Part shown: piece after piece, positions 59,094 through 64,000 of the stretch
Position numbering within the stretch: the first letter of the stretch is position 1
Layout: each line of letters begins with the position of its first letter
Assembly (NCBI RefSeq): GCF_023898315.1
Contig: NC_064618.1
Location: 184,627,548 to 184,691,547 of the forward strand
Reading direction: 5' to 3'
Origin: Schistocerca nitens
Taxonomy: Eukaryota; Arthropoda; Insecta; Orthoptera; Acrididae
Length of the DNA: 64,000 nt
Program-made: the position numbers and the translations under genes
Notes under the pieces: generated by a model
The model's input: the letters and a program-made list of their open reading frames with translations, nothing else
What the model was told of the DNA's origin: nothing
Databases searched by the model: none

Positions 59094-59759
59094 CATACCT
59101 TCACCTTTCTTGGTTACGAATTGTTTTATCTGTGATGCCTTTTGCCCTTGTGGAGCAGCTGCAGAATAACCCAGGGGAGGAAAGTAATATTGTGAGGCAC
59201 AGATGAATTAAAAACGGGGGTGGAGGGGTAGTATGAGGCGAAGTTTCAGGCTGTGCAGCCCTTTCTAGAACTAACAGAAAAGGTGAATTTTCGTAGTAAG
59301 TAATGTGGTGAAGTACCAACGGTCCTTTAATTCCAGGTATGGCATTAAGACAAAAATTATGAGGAAATATCTTTCTATCGTCATGAGGCAAATAAAAGCA
59401 TTAGGGATATAATAAGGAGCCAACCACTTTCCGTCATATAAAACGTGGTGTGTTGCATATAGCGGATGAAATGTAAATCTAATGCAGTCGCGACCAGAAG
59501 ATACATCAGACCTCGCAGCCGGCCACACAAACATCATCAAATAGGTGAAACATTTTGCAACCAACGCTGTCTTGTTTCAAGGTATGATATTCTGTTGCTG
59601 TTGCGACATTCAATTAAGTTGTTCTCGTTTGGCAACTAGATTTACGGAGTAGGGGTACTTGTGTTATTTGGGTGGACTGGCAGTCATAGGTTGTGTCATT
59701 TTGACTGATATCGATCGCAAAGATGTCGTGTGCATACTAAGGCGTGTTATTGGCTGTTA
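59094..59759. other. Unassigned region
   Basis: Two overlapping minus frames of 96-97 codons (59101-59391, 59271-59564) show no domain. No repeat boundary was seen. Confidence 0.35.
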
Positions 59760-59761
59760 TA

Positions 59762-60860
59762 CACTGAAGTGCCAATGAAAGTGGTATAGCCATGCTTATT
59801 CAAATACAGTGATATGTTAACAGGTAGAATTCGCCGCTGCGGTAGGCAACGCCTATATAATATCGGTTACTGCTGCTACAATGGCAGGTTATCAATATTT
59901 AAGTAAAACTGAACGCGATGCTATAGTCGGCGCACGAGCAATGAGGCACAGCATTTCCGAGGTAACATAAAGTGGGGAATTTCCCGTACTACTATTTCAC
60001 GGGTGTGCCGTAATTATCAGAAATCCGGTAAAAACATCAAATTTCCGACATCGCTGCGGGCGGAAAAAGATCCATCAAGAACGGGACCAAGGACGACTGA
60101 AGTGCAGCCCCTCCGAAAAATTTTGCAGTTTAGATTGTGGTTCATCAACAAGTGTCGGGGTGCGAACTATTCAACGAAACATCATCGATACGGGCTTTCG
60201 GAGCTGAAGGCCCACTCGTGTATCGTTGATGACTGCACGACACAAAGCTTTACCGGTCGCCTGGGCCCACCAACACTGATTTTGGACTGTTGATGACTGG
60301 AGACATGTTGCCTGGTCGGATCGTTTCAAATTGTATCGAGTGAATGAACGTGTAAGGTTATGGAGACAACTTCATGAACCCATGGACTCTGGTTATCAGC
60401 AGGGAGCAGTACAAGCTGATGGAGGATCGGTAATGGTGTGGAGCGGGTGCAATTGGAGTGATATGGGACCCCTGATGCGTCTAGATATGACTCTGACAGG
60501 CTACACGTACGTAACCATCCTGTCTGATCACCTGCATCCATTCGTGTCCATTGTGTATTCCGACGGACTTGGGCTATTTCAGCAGGGCAGTGCGACACTT
60601 CAAACGTCCAGAATTGCTACAGATTGGCTCCAGGAATACCCTTCCGAGTTTAAAAACTTCGGCTGGCCACCTAACGCACCAGACATGAACATTATTGAGC
60701 GTCTCTGGGATGGCTTGCAACTTGCTGTTGAGAAGTGATCTCCACCCTTTCGTACTCTTACGGATTTATGGACAGCCCGGTAGTCCACGGCCTGTTGTAT
60801 TGCGGCACTTCTGCGTGCACACGGAGGCCCCACATGATTTTAGACAGTCGCTCTTCAGTG
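59762..60860 (+). mobile_element. Tc1-like element, decayed
   Basis: The ends CACTGAAGTGCC and (reverse-complemented) CACTGAAGAGCG are inverted, with TA at 59760-59761 and 60861-60862. Length 1,099 bp. The N-terminal part, from MAGYQYLSKTERDAIVGARA near 59881, and the C-terminal catalytic part are both on the plus strand. Confidence 0.9.
60288..60738 (+). pseudogene. Tc1-like transposase, catalytic part, inactive
   Basis: The block starts VDDWRHVAWSDRFKLYRV: first catalytic aspartate kept, following Glu changed to Arg. Then GGSVMVWSGCNWSDMGPL, YVTILSDHLHPFVSIVYSDG, FQQGSATLQTSRIATDWLQE (the family aspartate in QQDN is glycine here) and WPPNAPDMNIIERLWDGLQL with the last catalytic glutamate. 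Upstream (59881-60280) the helix-turn-helix region is shifted and has a stop after ISEVT. The D-to-G change alone would abolish activity. Confidence 0.88.
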
Positions 60861-60916
60861 TATTTTAGTGTTTGTGTGCGCATGCATTGTGGAAGTAGTG
60901 AAATGAAGAGGGAACA

Positions 60917-60919
<3 letters not shown>

Positions 60920-60957
<38 letters not shown>
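60920..60957. repeat. (GT)n microsatellite
   Basis: TG dinucleotide run of about 19 units. Confidence 0.97.
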
Positions 60958-60960
<3 letters not shown>

Positions 60961-61689
60961 TGGTTTGTCAATGACGTGGTCTGGTTATTGTTCGTTCGTT
61001 CAAAATGCAGAATTAGAGAAAGACAAGGTAAACATAGCAGAGCTGGAACTGGCAACAGCAACAGTATCGACTATTTGCGTTCATCCTAATATTACGCAAA
61101 CGACGTAACGTGACATGAGTTTCTTCGCCTGGATATCGTTTCTGAACCGAATTATGCAAACGTGACTGCCCCAGTTGTTCGCACTGCAAAGTTGGCAGCA
61201 TCACTGGGCGTTACCTACCATTGGCGCCTTCTTACTCTGCCGTCAGCTCCGGCGATCTCCAGCATCCTCGACGAAGTTAACTTGCTACGCCAGCATTCAC
61301 GTTCTACATGCAGAACGAGGCAGCGTGCCTGCCGCGCGCGGGGCACGCGCTTGCTAACGCACGTCACGTGCGGTTGGCGACGTCGCTTCATTCTCGCCGC
61401 TCCGCCCCTAATTATTCCTGCCGCCATGTCTTCCGCAGTGCTGCCGAATCCCGGGCCACGCGACGCTCCATCTCTACCTCTCCTTGTTCACCGCTTTATT
61501 GGCAGTGCTGTGACTTGGAGATAACAGCAATCCACGTACAAATTTTAAACCATTATCAACGGCAACAACTAGACGTGTTGTTAAACAAGCCAATTTTCTT
61601 TGGAGGTGTACGTCGTAAGAAACACACTGGACAACAAGTATTAAAATGAAAATAAATTTTTAATATATCGTCTTTAAATCTGACTGATG
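60958..61689. other. Unassigned; GC- and CpG-rich core at 61190-61510
   Basis: 61190-61510 is much richer in GC and CpG than its surroundings and is open in several frames (up to 120 codons, with no domain). It could be a promoter/first-exon region or an LTR. No TATA, splice or LTR boundary can be supported. Confidence 0.3.
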
Positions 61690-61890
61690 ATAATGACTCT
61701 AAGGCATTGATGGGCCGGGAGTCCCCACCTCGGGAAGTTCTGCCGGCTAGTTGCGTGTCTTTTCATTTGATGCCAAACTGGGCGACATCCGTATCGATGG
61801 TTTTGAAATGAGGATGAGAGCAAAAAAACACCAAGTCCCCAAACGGAGACATTCTCCATCCGAGCTGGGTATTGAACCCCTGTCGGTTCA
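61690..61890 (-). mobile_element. tRNA-derived SINE (family 2), copy 2, truncated
   Basis: Shares the family-2 body with 44291-44529: CAAACGGAGACATTCTCCAT, CCGAGCTGGGTATTGAACCC (B-box region on the minus strand GGGTTCAATACCC), and the central ATGAGGATGAGAG. The tRNA A-box part is lost near 61890. Confidence 0.78.
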
Positions 61891-63580
61891 ACCTATCAAA
61901 TTTTTAACTTCTCTGTTTTCGCGAGATATATATGCAGGAAGAAGCTATGGTTGGCTGAGTTGAAGAGAAATTGTAATAAGCCAGAAATTTATACATGTCC
62001 CTTGTGTAATCTGAGTAATATGTTTGAAACCGATTGAACAGTGTCAAGAACACAATAATAACAAGAAATATCAGCCGTGTGCAATATGTCGCATACCAAT
62101 ATGGCGGATGGCTCTCGCGGGTCACCTAAAAGTTTCCCCCCACCTCGTATCCATCCCGTACTTGCCTCTTACCATTTTCGCGATGTTTAGCCCAGTCCCG
62201 ACTTTTGAGACAGCCTGTATAAACGCATGTGTGATATCCTGTGAACACGGCTGTTTACATCTTGGAAGACGGGAGGAGCCACGGTATTGAGCCGTGTTGC
62301 GAGTCTACCTGTCGCGCCACGCTTTCGTGCGCACCATGTGTGGCTAGTGGGCGTCCACGGGCGACTCCTATGTGGTCTCTGGCGAGCTCGCTGGTTCGCT
62401 TGCAGGCAGTCCACCGAGGAGGTAGTCGATGTCTAGCAAGAAAAGTCGGTGGGAGTGCAGGCCCATAGGAGTACTGGACTGCAAGGGGAGGAGGGGGTGG
62501 GGGAGGCCTTGTCCATTGCGGCTTAAAGAATGGTGCCAGAGTTGTACGCTACGTGCCAGCATGGGGCAGGCTGCTGATGTTTACGCCCCGCCGTTAACAC
62601 CCGGTGATAAGTATTTGAATTGGTTGCTGACTTTTAGCAGTGCAGCAGCGTTGTTAGTTGCCATTGCGACGCGTTATATCTGGCGAGTGCGCTGCAGTGC
62701 AGCCACCTGGGTAATTCTCATTAACTGGGCAAGCCTCTGTTAGAATCCGATATCCGCTTGTTGTCATCCCATTATTTAAATCACTTGATTTGCTCAAAAA
62801 ATTTTCAGCCTCCCGTCGTAAAGCTTCCTTCTAAGTGCATGCTTGCTGTTTACTGTGTAGCTCCTTGGTTGAGAAAACTGAATAAGGACACACGACCTTA
62901 CATTCAGTAAATTTTGCCGCTGTGGACAGCTTGAAGTTTCCGTGTGACTTTTGACGCTCCACCTTGGTCTTTGCGGGTTCTATGGGTCTGGCTCAGCCTG
63001 GGCTCCATAAGCCGTTAATGAGATTGTTTTATTGAATCCGGTACTACGGTTTTTGAGAACAAAAATGTTCTACTTGATGCAAATGCAGCAAAACTATGTT
63101 AACTTATTGTAGTTTGCTGTTGTGTCACATAGAACCAGGAATTTTTATTTGTCCCTTTTTATAGTGTAAAACTGACTGTTATTGAAGTCAGGCCAGTAGC
63201 TAAACTTTAAATGTAATCCTCAGTGTGAGATGCAGATACTTGTTGCTACCCTGTACTGCGTGTGTTAATGATTTTGCGTTATTAGTAATAGCCTTGTGTA
63301 TGTCTTAGAACCAGGTAATATAGGCTACTTGGAGATGTTATTAAGCGTCACGGCTTATAACGCCCGGCGCGAATCGCTTGCAAGCCAGGACACTGCTGCG
63401 ACTATTTTGTAATTTCTCTCCTTCAAATTCATTATAACAGTTGTTGAAATATCTTTTCCTAAAACATTCTTTAAATTGATTTAAATGTCCCTGGATGTTC
63501 GCAGTTAAGATTCATTTGGGTGTTACCGTGAGTTTATGTAAATTATTAGACAAACTGCTAAAAGGTTTAAGTGATTTTAT
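61891..63580. other. Unassigned; LTR-like or other repeat character
   Basis: 62230-62700 is GC-richer with a 104-codon frame (62429-62743) lacking any domain, followed by AT-rich DNA to 63580. The texture resembles a large LTR or untranslated region, but ends could not be fixed. Confidence 0.3.
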
Positions 63581-63584
63581 TTAA

Positions 63585-64000
63585 GGGGCTCCGGAACGCC
63601 CTATACTTGCAATGTTAAAATAACGCTTATAAATTACATCTTTCCTCACAAAGTATTTGAGGTAGGAAGTTGAACTTTTTACAGATTATTTATTGGAATA
63701 TGGGCTACAACTTAACACAGGGATTTTACAAAATTTTAGTTCAGTTATTAAAGATGATTTTTTTTCAATTGTAATGAAAATTCACAACATGTTTTTGCAA
63801 TTTTTTATTTATATATTCAAAAATATACAGTTTTTTGGAAAAAGGCTGTGTTAAATTATGCAGAAGGTACTGTGTAACATTTACTGAAAGTTTGAAACAA
63901 ATATGTTTGGAAGATCCTTAGAAAACATGTAATTAGTATGAGAAAATAAAAGTTTTGGGAATCGAGCGACAAAGATTGGATTAACTTTTTAGTGCATTAC
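63585..64000 (+). mobile_element. Start of a TTAA-flanked DNA element (cut by window end)
   Basis: TTAA at 63581-63584 is followed by GGGGCTCCGGAACGCCCTAT, a GC-rich start in otherwise AT-rich DNA, as at the end of a Kolobok- or piggyBac-type transposon. I know this end as a recurring orthopteran repeat start, which is recognition rather than proof. The other end is outside the window. No ORF. Confidence 0.4.

Noticed and set aside
61162..61524. 120-codon ORF in the GC-rich stretch as a host exon
   Set aside because: Several overlapping frames are open as expected from GC content, with no domain or splice context.

Overview
The window looks like non-coding, repeat-saturated DNA from an arthropod, most likely a large-genome orthopteran of the Schistocerca type. 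This rests on the tRNA-derived SINE with a 'GGTTCAAATGGCTCTGAG' tail end, the endonuclease/RT LINE ending in (CAA)n, and Tc1-like elements whose ends I recognise from locust and grasshopper genomes. The species call is inference. I find no host protein-coding gene, no functional tRNA or rRNA gene and no CRISPR. Almost every long ORF belongs to a transposable element (TE), and nearly all are broken.

Layout. 1-1769: LINE family A copy, cut by the window edge. 2540-2732: SINE with perfect target-site duplication (TSD). 3852-4458: deleted mariner. 6878-9610: Tc1-like element split by a piggyBac with terminal inverted repeats (TIRs) and TTAA (7771-9343). 10239-10439: SINE. 12060-13190: 5' third of LINE family B, minus strand. 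15083-21228: a decayed Tc1-like element split by a 1.5-kb unknown insert and by a solo LTR (17616-21165), which itself carries two Tc1-like elements (17794-19119; 19297-20718, almost coding-competent). 22700-24160: another Tc1-like relic. 24947-25530: possible pogo-like relic. 26839-30308: near full-length LINE A interrupted by a SINE. 32195-33785: LINE B. 35888-36085: SINE. 37930-41980: CR1-like LINE, minus strand, with an SGNH-hydrolase ORF1 and a SINE in its RT. 42300-43080: piggyBac relic. 44105-45515: Tc1-like element split by a second SINE family. 46508-47312: mariner-like. 47640-49430: LINE B. 49430-50035: Penelope-like GIY-YIG end. 50101-50960: LINE A 3' piece with an open frame. 51907-52068: heat-shock-element-like array. 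52270-56460: LINE B copies with an inverted 5'-leader fragment. 57948-59093: element with about 295-bp inverted repeats. 59762-60860: Tc1-like. 61690-61890: second SINE family. 63585-end: start of a TTAA-flanked element.

The parts do not form a pathway. The logic is insertion chronology: old LINE B, CR1 and Tc1 copies were hit later by piggyBac, SINEs, an LTR element and younger Tc1 copies. The most notable observations are the phased GAA/TTC array at 51907-52068, the three-level nest at 15083-21228, and the tRNA-like leader shared by LINE B 5' ends and a stand-alone inverted fragment.
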